In this document: positions 16,936 to 26,566 of the stretch, in pieces
How the letters are laid out: every line of letters starts with the position of its first letter
Numbering within the stretch: position 1 is the first letter of the stretch
Assembly (NCBI GenBank): GCA_016213845.1
Contig: JACQZN010000096.1
Span: 60,936 to 124,935, forward strand
Direction: 5' to 3'
DNA: 64,000 nt
Source of the DNA: Candidatus Wallbacteria bacterium
Lineage (GTDB): Bacteria; Muiribacteriota; UBA6191; JACPRK01
Translations under genes and position numbers: made by a program
The notes under the pieces: model-generated
What the model saw: the letters and a program-made list of their open reading frames with translations, nothing else
What the model was told of the DNA's origin: nothing
The model's database searches: none

Positions 16936-19900
16936 CACAGCATTTCCGCCCGGCTCTTCTCGATGTGGACGAGCGAGCGGCGCGCGTCCTTGGCGTAGTT
17001 GGAGGTCGGGTCGAGAGCGATGACGCGGTTGTAGGCCTTGATCGCCTCGTCGTAGTTGTTGAGGATGCGGTGGATCGTGGCGATCTTGAAGTGGGCCTCG
17101 GCCATCTGCTGGTCGAGGTAAACGGCCTTCTGGTACTCCTGCAACGCCTCGCTCTTGAGGTTGCGGTCGTAGTTCTCGTTGTACGCTTCGCCCAGCTCGA
17201 AGCAGGCGCGCGCGTTGTGCGGGTTCTTCTCGAGGGCCTGTTTGCAGACGGCGATCGCCTCGTCGTACATGTGCTTTCCGGCGATCGACTCCTTGTTGTA
17301 GACGCGCTTGAGGCCCCAGTAGCCCCACGGGTTGTCCTTGTCCATCGAGAGGAGCTGCTTGAACTCGAAGGTGGCGCTGCCAATCTCTTCCTCCGTCAGC
17401 GAGAAGCTGCTGGTGAGGGCGAGATAAGCGTAGCCCAGGTCGAAGTGAGTCATCGGGTCTTTCGGGTTCTTTCGGGCACGCGTCTCGAACTCGTCTCGCA
17501 GCTCGCGGAAGCGGTCGTCGACCCGCTCGTCCTTGTCGTACATCAGCTTGTAGGTGTCGATCAGCCGCATCCGGTAGGCGCCGTCGTCGGGGTTGAGCTC
17601 GATGAGGGCCCTGAGGCGGTCGACGGCGGCGGGGTAGTTGCCGCTCTTGAGCGCGACCTCGACAAGCCGCTCGTGGGCGAGCAGGTTGTCGGACTCGATG
17701 CTGAGAACGTGGTTGCAGTACTCCTCGACTCGCTGGGGCTGGTTGAGGAAGAGGTAGGCCTGGCCGAGCATGTTGCCGGCGATGATGTTCTCCGGATCTG
17801 CCTGCAGGGCCCGGTCGAAGAACTCGACGGACTTGTTGAGGTTCTCCTCCTCGCCCATGCCGGGGTCGAGCTTGAGCATGTGGAAGTAACCGGCGTTGAG
17901 CAGGTTCTGGATGTTGCCTGGCTCGCGCGCGGCCGCCTTTTGGTAGCGAGCGGCCACCTGCTGCTGGGTCTCGCCGTCGACCATGGTGCCGCCGTCGATG
18001 ACGAAGAGGCCCTGGTACTGGTTGATGAGCGTGAAGTGCAGGTCGGGGTTGGCGGGGAAGAAGCGGGCCGCCACCTTGAGCACGGGGATGGCGTGCTCGG
18101 CCTCGAACTTCCGGGCGTAGAGCTTGCCCAGGCGTAGCGGCAGGTCGGTGAACTCCTCCTGGTTCGGGTTCATCGTCCAGACCTGGTCGTACTGGAAGAT
18201 GGCTTCCTCTGTGTTTCCCTTCATCTCCGAGAGGCGGCCGAGATTGAAGCGGGCGCCGACGTGCTGGGGGTCGAGGCCGCAGATTTCGGAGTAGCACTGG
18301 TAGGCCGTGTCGACGTGCCCGTTCTCTTCGGAATCGGCCGCCTTGGCCTGGAGCTCGCCGATGGTGGAGGCCAGCTCGTCTTCGCGCTGCTGCTGGAAGA
18401 AGTGCTTTACGTCCTCGTTGGTGGGGTCGAGCTTGAAGACCTTTTCGAAGTAGAGGCGGGTACGCTCGGTGTCGCCCGAGTTGCGGCAGATGAGGCCCAT
18501 CTGGAAGTAGGTGTCGGCCTCCTGCGGCTCCAGCGCCGCGGCACGCTCCAGCGATTCGATCGCTTCGTCGGCCCGGCCGGCTCCGGCCAGCGCCAGTCCC
18601 AGGTTGTAGAGGCCCGGGTAGAACTCGGCATCGACACCGGCCAAGGCCTGGAGGACCTCGACGGCGTTCTCCCAGTCCTGTTCGGACATGCAGAGCTGGC
18701 CCAGCTCCAGAAGCGTCTGGACGTGGTCGGGGGCGGCCTCGCGCGCGCGCTCGTAGTGCTCGCGGGCGCGGCGGGCGTCGCCCTGCTGCGCGAAGATGTG
18801 TCCGAGGTAATAGAGAGCCTGCGGATGCTTCGGGTCTCTTTCGAGCACGTGCTCGAAGCCCGTGATGGCGTTCTTGATGAGGCCGCGCTCCATGAACGTG
18901 CGCGCTTCCTCGAGCTGCTCGGCGACGTCGGCGCCGAACTTCTCGGACTCGGCGCCGTCCAGCCGGCTCTTGTACGTCAGGTTGGAGGGCGAGAGCTCGT
19001 AGGCCTTCCGGAAGTTGAGGAGCGCCTCGTCGAGCTCGCCCAGCGAGTGGTGGACCTCGCCCAGGTGGAAGTAGGCGCTGGCCTCCGCGGGGTTGACGGC
19101 GATGGCGCTCTTGAGCGACTTGACGCCGTCGTTGAAGACCTTCTGGTCCTCGTAGGCGCGGCCCATCTGCACGTACATGCGGCCCAGCTCGGAGAGCGCC
19201 TCGCTGTTGTCGGGTTCGGCCTTGACGACCTTGCGCATCTCGTCGACGGCCAGGTCGATGTGGCCGCCGCGGTCGTGGACGCGCGCAATCGCCATCATCA
19301 GGCGGGTCTCGCGGGGATGCTCGGCGACCTGGGCGCGCAGCATCGCCATCGCCTCTTCGGTCCGCTCCTCGGAGAGCAGCATGTCGGCCAGCTCGATGAC
19401 GGGGCGAACGTCGCGCGGGTCGACCTCGCGGGCCCTTCCGAGCGCTTCGCGGGCGCCGGCCAGGTCGCCGCGGTGCGAGTGAGCGCGGCCCAGCTCGAGC
19501 AGCGCCTCCATGTTCTCCGGATCGTGGCTGAGCGTGCGCTCCAGGATGCCGACCGCCTCGTCGAACATCTCCTGGGAGAGGTAGACGTGGGCCAGTCGGA
19601 GCGAGACCTCGACGCTCTTGGGGTTTCTGCGCAACAGGACCTGGTACTGCTCGAGCGCCTTGTCCTGCTTGCCCAGCCGGAAGAAGATCTCGCCCAGCCG
19701 GCCGTAGAGGTCCAGGTTGTCGGGCTCGATCTCGACGGCCTTCTCGAAGGCCTCGACGGCCTGTTCGTGGAGGCCCTGGGCCAGGTAGATCTCGCCGAGC
19801 CCGCTGAAGAGCGCTGTCTCGTTCCAGCCGAGCTGGCGCGCCTTCTTGTACTCGGCGGCGGCCTTCGTGTAGTCCTTCTGTCCGAAGTAGATCTTGCCCA

Positions 19901-22900
19901 GCTCGAAGTGAGCCTCGGCGTGATCGGCGTTCCTGTGCAGGACCTGCTGGAAGTTCATCACGGCCTTGCTGTCCAGCCCCTGCCGGGCGAAGATGCGCCC
20001 CTGGGCCAGCAGCAGCCGCTCGTTGTCCGGGTCGTCCTCCAGCAGTGACGCGTAGAGCTCCCCGGCCTTCATCAGCAGGCCCTTCTTCTCGAAGAGCACC
20101 GCCATGTCGAGCTTGAGGCTGTCGTCGTCAGGCGCCAGGTGGACGAGCTTATCGGCAATCGGCCCGGCCTTCTCGGCCTGACCCGTGCGGTTGTAGAACA
20201 TCAGCAGCGACTTCAGCAGGTCGGCGTCATTCGGAGTGGCGCGATAGGCCGACTCGTAATGCTTCTGAGCCTTGTCGTCGGCCCCGACGCTTTCGTAGAC
20301 GCCGGCCAGCTTGCGCGCGAGGGCCGCGTTCTGCGGGTCGCGCTTGAAGAGCTTCTCCAGGTACTCGAGCGCCTTCTTCGGCTCGTTCTGCTCGAGCGCC
20401 ACGTCGGCCGCGATTCCGAGGGCCTTCTCGTCGTCCGGCAGCATCGCCAGGAGCTTCTCGACGTGAATCTTCGCCTCGTCCAGCCGCCCCTCGCCGTAGG
20501 TGAGCTGCGCCAGCGAGAGCAGAGCGCCGGCGTCCTTCGGGGCCAGCCGCACCAGCTCGCCGAGCGCCTCGATCTGGCGGACCACATCGTCGGAGGCCCG
20601 GTGGATGCTGAGCATCATCCTCCAGAGCTCTGCCTTGTCCCGGTTCAACCCGGCGGCGCGAGTGAGCAGCTCCAGCGCCCGCTTCTGGTTGCCCTTCTCG
20701 AGCGAGATGCGGCCGAGGGTCTCGATCGCCTCGAGGCAGTCCTTGTTCTTCTGCAGCACGGCCTCGAGCCGCTCCTGCGCCTTGTCGGTGATGCCCTTCT
20801 TGTAGTAGTCGATGCCGAGCGCCAGCTGCACCTGGAAGTTGTCGGGGTCGATCTCCTCGGCCTTCTTGAACTCGCCGATCGCCTCGAACTCCATCCCGAG
20901 CTCCTGGTACACCAGCCCGAGCTGCACGCGCGCCTCGATGTTCTTCGGGAAGAACTCCAGGATCTTGCCGTAGACCTGGCGGGCCTGCGTGAAGTGCGAG
21001 AGGTCGTAGTAGGTGCGACCCAGGAGCAGGAAGTTGTCTATGTTACGCGGGTTGAGGCCGACGGCGGACTGGAACTGCTCGATGGCACCGTCGGGCTGGC
21101 CGCTGGAGAGGTAGAGCTTCCCGAGCTTGACGTGCAGGTTGACGTCCTTCGGGTCGAGCGCGAGGATCTTGTGATAGGTCTCGATGGCAGCCTGGGGCTG
21201 ACCGCTGTCGAGGTAGCAGCCGGCCAGCTCCTCGAGCGTGGCGGTGCTGGAGCCGTCCATCTCGGCGGCCTTGGACAGCGCGGCGATGGCGGCCTGGTAG
21301 TCGGCCTTCTCGCGGTGGACCTGGCCCTTGAGGCGCAGCGCCTCGAGCTTGAACTCGCGTACCTTCACCAGCGTCTCGAGACACTCGAGCGCCTTGTCCC
21401 ACTCGCAGTCGAGGATGTGGCTCTTGGCCAGCCAGAGCAGCACGGCCTTCTCGTCTGGCCGCACCTGGCGCGCTTGCTCCAGCGCCTCCACGGCCTGCAC
21501 ACCCTTCTCGAGGTAGAAGAAGGCCTTGCCCTGCTCGAAGAGCGTCTCGTGGTCCTGCGGGTTCAGGTCCAGCGCGCGCTCGAACTCGCCCAGCGCCTTC
21601 GCGTACTCCTTGCGGCGCATCGCGTCGAGTCCCAGCTTGAAGTAGATCTCGGCGTTGCTGCCCTCGAGCTCCTTGGCGCGCTCGTACTCACGCGTGGCGT
21701 CCTCGAGGAAGTTCTTGGCCTCGTAGAGCTTCGCCAGGTGGAAGTGGGCGACGGGGTTGTTCGGGTCCACGGCGACGGCCCGCTGGTAGATGCGCAGCGC
21801 CTGGTCGGTGCTCTTCTTCTCGACCAGCAGCCGGCCCAGGTCGAAGTAGACCTCCCTGTGCGTGGCGTCGAGCTGGATGACCTTCTTGAAGGCGGCGATC
21901 GCGGCGTCTTCCTGGTCGAGCGCGACGTAGGCGCGGCCCAGCTCGTAGTGGGCGCGCGTGTTCGACGGGAAGATGTCGATCGCCTTCTTGTACATCTTGA
22001 TGAGCGGGGCGTACATCGCCTTGGCCTTGTAGATGTCGCCCAGGCTGTACATCGCGTCGACGAAGTCGCTGTTCAACTGCAGCGCCCGCTCGTAGCAGAC
22101 CTGGGCGCGGTCGTGGTCCTGGAGGTTGCGGCAGGCCTCGCCCAGCTCGAAGTAGAACAGCGCGTTGGACGGTGACCGGCGAACGGCCTTCTCGTAGAGG
22201 GCAGCCATCGAATCCCAGTCGAGCTTCTCCTTGTACTTGCTGCCGAGGCGATAGACGACCTTGAGGTTCTCGGGGTGGAGCTCGAGCGCCTTCTCGTAGT
22301 GCTCGATCGCCTTCTTGGCCTCCTTCTTCCGGTCCCAGGCCTCGCCGAGGAGATAGTGCGTCACATCATCCGTCGGCTCCAGTCGCAGCGCTGACCCGAA
22401 GAGCTCGATGGCGTCGTCGAGCTGGCGGCGCTCCATGTAGATCTCGCCCAGCGCGCGGTAGGGCGGCGTGAAGCCCAGGTCCAGCTCCATCGCGCGGCCG
22501 AAGCAGTCGGCGGCCTTCTCGTCGGCGCCGGACTTGCGGTAGACAGAGCCCAGCTCGAAGTGGGCACGGGCGTGGTCGGGGGCGGCCTCGATGGCTGCGG
22601 AGAACTCGCGAATCGCCTCCTGGTAGCCGTTCTGGCGGGCGTAGGCCAGGCCGAGCTGGAAGCGCACCTCGGCGTCGGCCGGGGCAGACTGGGCCGCGCG
22701 CTCCAGACTCGCGACGCTGGAAGCGAGGTCGCCGAGCTGGGCGTGGACGCGCCCCATCTCGAAGTGGGCGCGGGTGTGCTCGGGGTCGAGCCGCACGACC
22801 TGATCGAGCTCGTCGATCGCTTCGGAGAAGCTGCCCTGGCTGATGTGCGCACGGGCCAGCTCGAAGCGGTACTCGGCCCGCTCGGCGTCGCTGGCGACGT

Positions 22901-25900
22901 GGGGGCCGGCCTGGGCCAGCGCCTTCCTGAAGCGGTCAGCGGCCTGCGAGAGCTGGCCCTTGTGGACCAACGCCTTGCCGAGCTCGAACTGGGCGCGCGC
23001 GCTGGAGGGGTCGCGGTCGGCTGCCTCGGTGAGCGCCTCGATCGCCTCGTCGACCTTCCCCAGGCGGCGGCGCACCAGTCCGAGGGAGAGGTAAAGGTCG
23101 GCGCGGGCGGGGGCGGCCTCGATCGCCTTGCGGTACTCGAGCTCGGCCTCGTTGAGCCTCGAGAGCTGCTCGAAGGCTCCGGCCAGCTTGAGCCTCAGCT
23201 CCACCAGCGGCAAACCCTTGCCGGTCTCGCCGGCCTCGGCCGCTCGACTGAAATACTCCACCGACTCCTCGTGACGGCCCGCGGCCATGCAGAGCTCCGC
23301 CAGCTCCAGGAGAGCGCCACGGTGCGCGCGGTCGAGCTCCACGGCGGCCCGGTAGGCGTCCTCGGCGCATTCGAGCTCGCCCAGCTCGCGATAGCACTCG
23401 CCCAGCTCGAAGCGCAGCTCGGCGTCGGTCGGAGAGGCCTCACAAGCGCGGAAGTAGCTGGCGCTGGCCTCCTTGTAGTCGCCGCGAGCCGCCGCGATGC
23501 GGCCCAGAGCGCCCAGCGCCTCGGCGTTCTTGAAGTCGCGGTCCAGCACCACCGCGTAGGCCTGCTCGGCGTCGCGGTCGTGCCCCAGCCGCTGGTGCAG
23601 CCGGGCAATCGAAAGCACGTACTCCACGTCGTCGGAGAGCTCGACCGCCTTGCCAAAAGCCTCGAAGGCTCCGTCGTGGTCGTTTCGAGCCTCCATCACC
23701 TTGCCGAGCCGCCAGAGCGCCTCGGCGTCCTCGGGGAACTGCGCGGTCAGCTCCGCCAGCACAGTGACGGCGTCCCGCAGGTTTCCCTGCGAGAGCAGGA
23801 CGTCGGCCAGCCCAAGGTGGCCTTCGCGGTCGCGCGGGTCGACCTCCAGCGCCTTGCGGAACATCCGCTCGGCGTCGAAGGCGCTGCCCTTGGTGTCGAG
23901 CAGCCGGCCCAGCATGCGATAGGCGGGCAAGAGCTCGGGGTCGATCGAAATGGCGGTGCGCAGCGACTGCTCGGCCTTGTCGAGGCGACCCTCGGCGGCC
24001 TCGAGCTCGCCCAGCTCGAAGTGGGCGGCGGCGTTCTTCGGGTCCGTCAGCAGGATGGAGGCGTACTCCTCGAGCGCCTTCTCGCGGTTGCCCTCGAGCC
24101 GATGGCTGCGGGCGTGCTCCATCAGGGCCGGGACGTGCTGGCGGTCGGAGGCCAGGAGCTTCTCCAGCGCCTCGCGCGCGTCCTCGAAGTTGCCGAGACG
24201 GTTCTGGATGCAGCCGACCTTGAGCAGGGCGCCCGCGTGGTCGCCCGAGAGATCCAGCACCTTCTGATACTGGGCCAGCGCCTTCTCGTGCTGGCCCCGG
24301 TCGAAGTAGAGCTGACCCGAGAGCACGTAGGCGTCTACGAACCTGGGGTTGGCGTCGATGGCGGCCAGGAGCTCGCCCGAGGCCGCGTCGTAGTCGCCCT
24401 TCAGGTAGTAGATCTGGCCGAGCTGGTAGTTGACCCAGGCCTCCTGGGGGCGGAACTGCTGGACCTGCTTGCAGACCTCGACGGCCCGGTCGTACTTGCC
24501 CAGCTTGGAGTAGAGGCTGGCCAGCTCGAAGTGGGCCGGGAGGTAGGTCTCGTCGAGGCGCAGACACTCCTTCAACGCCTTGAGGGCGCGGGGATAGTCC
24601 TCGCCAGCCAGGAAGGTGACGCCAAGCTGGTACTGGGCGGCCGCCGAGGCCGGGTCGCGGTCGGCAACGTGCTGGGCGAGCGACAGGGCGCGCTGGTAGT
24701 AGGCCTCGTCGGAGGCGCGCATCGCCAGGTAAAGGTCCTTCAGCGCCCAGGCGGCAAAATCGAGTGCCGGGTCGATGACGAGAGCCTTTTTCAGTTCGTG
24801 GATGGCGCGGGAGCGGTTCTCGTCGCGATGCTCGAAGAGCTCTCGTGCCAGCAGCGCGTGGAAGTAGCCGAGCGCGAAGTGCGGCATCGCCGAGTTGGGA
24901 TCGGTGAAGATGGCGTCGCGGTACTTGTGGAGCGCACCTTCCAGCTCGGCGGGGTTCTCGCGGGAGAGGGCCAGGTCGAGCTCGACGACCCGCATCTGGG
25001 CCGTGATGTGGGCGGGCGAGGCGGCCAGCGCGCGATGGAAGAGGGCCCGGGCACGCGACAGCTCGCGGCGCTCGCGGTGCACCTCGGCCAGCTCGCAGGT
25101 GACGTCGGCGATGGAGAGCCGCTCCAGGTCGCCGGCGGTCGTGAGCTGCAGGACCGGGAAGTGGCGGAAGCTCTCCCAGCGATTGAGGAAGAGATCGTAG
25201 TGAGTGACGGCGGGCGTCGCGCGGCCGGCAGCGGCGTGGAGCCGGGCCTGCGAGAGGACTGCCAGCGGCTGCGTGGGGTCGCGGTCGATGACGGTGCGGA
25301 AGTGCTCCTCGGCCGTGTCGAACTGGAAGGCGGCCATCTGGAGGAGGCCGAGCCTGAGGTGGGCGGGGAGATGGAAGGGATCGCAGGCGAGCGCCTTGGC
25401 GTACTCGACGATGGCGGGCTCGGGCGGGGCGCCCAGGCGCCGGTGGGCAAGCTCGTGGATCTCGCCCAGCTCGAAGAAGGCGTAGGCCGCGGTCGGGTCG
25501 AGCTCGATCGCCTTGCGGCAGACCTGCTCGGCCTTGGCGACGCTCTCGGGGGTGACATCGCGCCCCATGTCGAGATGGCAGTACTTCATGCCCCAGTAGG
25601 CCCAGAGATTGAGGGGCTCGATCTCGACGGCGGACTCGAACTCCCGCATCGCCGCGGCGCGGGCCTTGGCAGGGCCGTCGGAGAGCGGCAAGAGCAGGTG
25701 GCCCATGCCCAGGGCGAACCGCAGTATACTGTTGGAGCGGTCCTCGGAAGCGCGCTCGCGGAACCGGTCCAGCACGCGGCGGTACATCGTGTCCTGGGAG
25801 GGAGAACCGGAGTAGGTGAAGCGGTACTGCCAGATCTGCTTGAGCCAGACCTCGCCCAGGGACGGGTGTAGCGCCAGCGCTTTCCGATACTGCTCGATCG

Positions 25901-26309
25901 CTTCCTTGTAGCGCTTCTGCAGGCAGTAGACGTCGCCGGCGCGGAGATGAGCCTTGAAGTACTCGGGGTCCGCGGACTGGGTCTTCAGGTACTCGTCGAG
26001 GGCGTGCGTGAAGTCGCCGGCGAAGTAGAACCGCTCGCCGTCGATGAAGTAGAGGTCGGCGCGTTCCTGGCGCTCCAGCAGCGTCAGGTCCCTGAGGCCA
26101 GGCTCGGCCTGCGGGGCGGCGTCGGGGCCCAGCGGCGGGCCGCCGGCCATCATCCCGGCGAATCCGGGGAACGAGAAGCCGCCGCCCATGCTGACGAGGC
26201 CGCAGGTGCGGTTGACGCGATCGAAGAGCATGCAGCGCTCTTCGAGGCAGCCCGCCATCTCCGGCGATTTCGCCGTCGGCAGCAGGAATGGACAGACCAT
26301 CTTGGACAT
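16935..26309 (-). CDS. giant TPR-repeat protein (3124 residues)
   Basis: This is a single uninterrupted 3124-residue frame. After a 70-residue N-terminal segment the whole chain is tetratricopeptide repeats, with the 34-residue pattern (for example AHFELGKIYFGQKDYTKAAAEYKKA) recurring to the C-terminus. Length divided by 34 gives on the order of 80-90 repeats. No signal peptide or membrane helix is present, so it should be cytoplasmic. The N-terminus carries four cysteines, C6, C21, C26 and C36, that could bind zinc or an Fe-S cluster. A ribosome binding site (aagggga) precedes the ATG. TPR superhelices bind peptides and scaffold complexes; no partner is evident. The 3' end abuts a heptamer array. 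Confidence 0.85.
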   Translation of the reverse strand: MSKMVCPFLLPTAKSPEMAGCLEERCMLFDRVNRTCGLVSMGGGFSFPGFAGMMAGGPPLGPDAAPQAEPGLRDLTLLERQERADLYFIDGERFYFAGDFTHALDEYLKTQSADPEYFKAHLRAGDVYCLQKRYKEAIEQYRKALALHPSLGEVWLKQIWQYRFTYSGSPSQDTMYRRVLDRFRERASEDRSNSILRFALGMGHLLLPLSDGPAKARAAAMREFESAVEIEPLNLWAYWGMKYCHLDMGRDVTPESVAKAEQVCRKAIELDPTAAYAFFELGEIHELAHRRLGAPPEPAIVEYAKALACDPFHLPAHLRLGLLQMAAFQFDTAEEHFRTVIDRDPTQPLAVLSQARLHAAAGRATPAVTHYDLFLNRWESFRHFPVLQLTTAGDLERLSIADVTCELAEVHRERRELSRARALFHRALAASPAHITAQMRVVELDLALSRENPAELEGALHKYRDAIFTDPNSAMPHFALGYFHALLARELFEHRDENRSRAIHELKKALVIDPALDFAAWALKDLYLAMRASDEAYYQRALSLAQHVADRDPASAAAQYQLGVTFLAGEDYPRALKALKECLRLDETYLPAHFELASLYSKLGKYDRAVEVCKQVQQFRPQEAWVNYQLGQIYYLKGDYDAASGELLAAIDANPRFVDAYVLSGQLYFDRGQHEKALAQYQKVLDLSGDHAGALLKVGCIQNRLGNFEDAREALEKLLASDRQHVPALMEHARSHRLEGNREKALEEYASILLTDPKNAAAHFELGELEAAEGRLDKAEQSLRTAISIDPELLPAYRMLGRLLDTKGSAFDAERMFRKALEVDPRDREGHLGLADVLLSQGNLRDAVTVLAELTAQFPEDAEALWRLGKVMEARNDHDGAFEAFGKAVELSDDVEYVLSIARLHQRLGHDRDAEQAYAVVLDRDFKNAEALGALGRIAAARGDYKEASASYFRACEASPTDAELRFELGECYRELGELECAEDAYRAAVELDRAHRGALLELAELCMAAGRHEESVEYFSRAAEAGETGKGLPLVELRLKLAGAFEQLSRLNEAELEYRKAIEAAPARADLYLSLGLVRRRLGKVDEAIEALTEAADRDPSSARAQFELGKALVHKGQLSQAADRFRKALAQAGPHVASDAERAEYRFELARAHISQGSFSEAIDELDQVVRLDPEHTRAHFEMGRVHAQLGDLASSVASLERAAQSAPADAEVRFQLGLAYARQNGYQEAIREFSAAIEAAPDHARAHFELGSVYRKSGADEKAADCFGRAMELDLGFTPPYRALGEIYMERRQLDDAIELFGSALRLEPTDDVTHYLLGEAWDRKKEAKKAIEHYEKALELHPENLKVVYRLGSKYKEKLDWDSMAALYEKAVRRSPSNALFYFELGEACRNLQDHDRAQVCYERALQLNSDFVDAMYSLGDIYKAKAMYAPLIKMYKKAIDIFPSNTRAHYELGRAYVALDQEDAAIAAFKKVIQLDATHREVYFDLGRLLVEKKSTDQALRIYQRAVAVDPNNPVAHFHLAKLYEAKNFLEDATREYERAKELEGSNAEIYFKLGLDAMRRKEYAKALGEFERALDLNPQDHETLFEQGKAFFYLEKGVQAVEALEQARQVRPDEKAVLLWLAKSHILDCEWDKALECLETLVKVREFKLEALRLKGQVHREKADYQAAIAALSKAAEMDGSSTATLEELAGCYLDSGQPQAAIETYHKILALDPKDVNLHVKLGKLYLSSGQPDGAIEQFQSAVGLNPRNIDNFLLLGRTYYDLSHFTQARQVYGKILEFFPKNIEARVQLGLVYQELGMEFEAIGEFKKAEEIDPDNFQVQLALGIDYYKKGITDKAQERLEAVLQKNKDCLEAIETLGRISLEKGNQKRALELLTRAAGLNRDKAELWRMMLSIHRASDDVVRQIEALGELVRLAPKDAGALLSLAQLTYGEGRLDEAKIHVEKLLAMLPDDEKALGIAADVALEQNEPKKALEYLEKLFKRDPQNAALARKLAGVYESVGADDKAQKHYESAYRATPNDADLLKSLLMFYNRTGQAEKAGPIADKLVHLAPDDDSLKLDMAVLFEKKGLLMKAGELYASLLEDDPDNERLLLAQGRIFARQGLDSKAVMNFQQVLHRNADHAEAHFELGKIYFGQKDYTKAAAEYKKARQLGWNETALFSGLGEIYLAQGLHEQAVEAFEKAVEIEPDNLDLYGRLGEIFFRLGKQDKALEQYQVLLRRNPKSVEVSLRLAHVYLSQEMFDEAVGILERTLSHDPENMEALLELGRAHSHRGDLAGAREALGRAREVDPRDVRPVIELADMLLSEERTEEAMAMLRAQVAEHPRETRLMMAIARVHDRGGHIDLAVDEMRKVVKAEPDNSEALSELGRMYVQMGRAYEDQKVFNDGVKSLKSAIAVNPAEASAYFHLGEVHHSLGELDEALLNFRKAYELSPSNLTYKSRLDGAESEKFGADVAEQLEEARTFMERGLIKNAITGFEHVLERDPKHPQALYYLGHIFAQQGDARRAREHYERAREAAPDHVQTLLELGQLCMSEQDWENAVEVLQALAGVDAEFYPGLYNLGLALAGAGRADEAIESLERAAALEPQEADTYFQMGLICRNSGDTERTRLYFEKVFKLDPTNEDVKHFFQQQREDELASTIGELQAKAADSEENGHVDTAYQCYSEICGLDPQHVGARFNLGRLSEMKGNTEEAIFQYDQVWTMNPNQEEFTDLPLRLGKLYARKFEAEHAIPVLKVAARFFPANPDLHFTLINQYQGLFVIDGGTMVDGETQQQVAARYQKAAAREPGNIQNLLNAGYFHMLKLDPGMGEEENLNKSVEFFDRALQADPENIIAGNMLGQAYLFLNQPQRVEEYCNHVLSIESDNLLAHERLVEVALKSGNYPAAVDRLRALIELNPDDGAYRMRLIDTYKLMYDKDERVDDRFRELRDEFETRARKNPKDPMTHFDLGYAYLALTSSFSLTEEEIGSATFEFKQLLSMDKDNPWGYWGLKRVYNKESIAGKHMYDEAIAVCKQALEKNPHNARACFELGEAYNENYDRNLKSEALQEYQKAVYLDQQMAEAHFKIATIHRILNNYDEAIKAYNRVIALDPTSNYAKDARRSLVHIEKSRAEML

Positions 26310-26566
26310 AGGGTTCCCCTTATCGACTACAAAAGCTATCGGTTGTCGCGGGGATTTGTCTGAAGGGTTTCACCCGGCCCCGATGGGAAGCGGGATCTCC
26401 TACGTAATGATAGAGCGAGCGTCTCGAGTTTGCCTGGGGGGAGGCGCAGGGGGGCCGGCCTGACGTGGGGGCGCGGGGGGGCGCGACCCGAGTTTGCGGG
26501 CGATCGCACTCGAGGCAGCCTCCGCACTTTCGGAGCAAGGGGTTATCTGGTAGGAATGTCATCCCG

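Noticed and set aside
16965..25871. Several long plus-strand frames (up to about 1100 residues) opposite the giant TPR gene
   Set aside because: They are antisense to a strongly supported TPR protein, have repetitive Leu/Val/Gly-rich translations without domains, and arise from the GC-rich codon pattern of the repeats.
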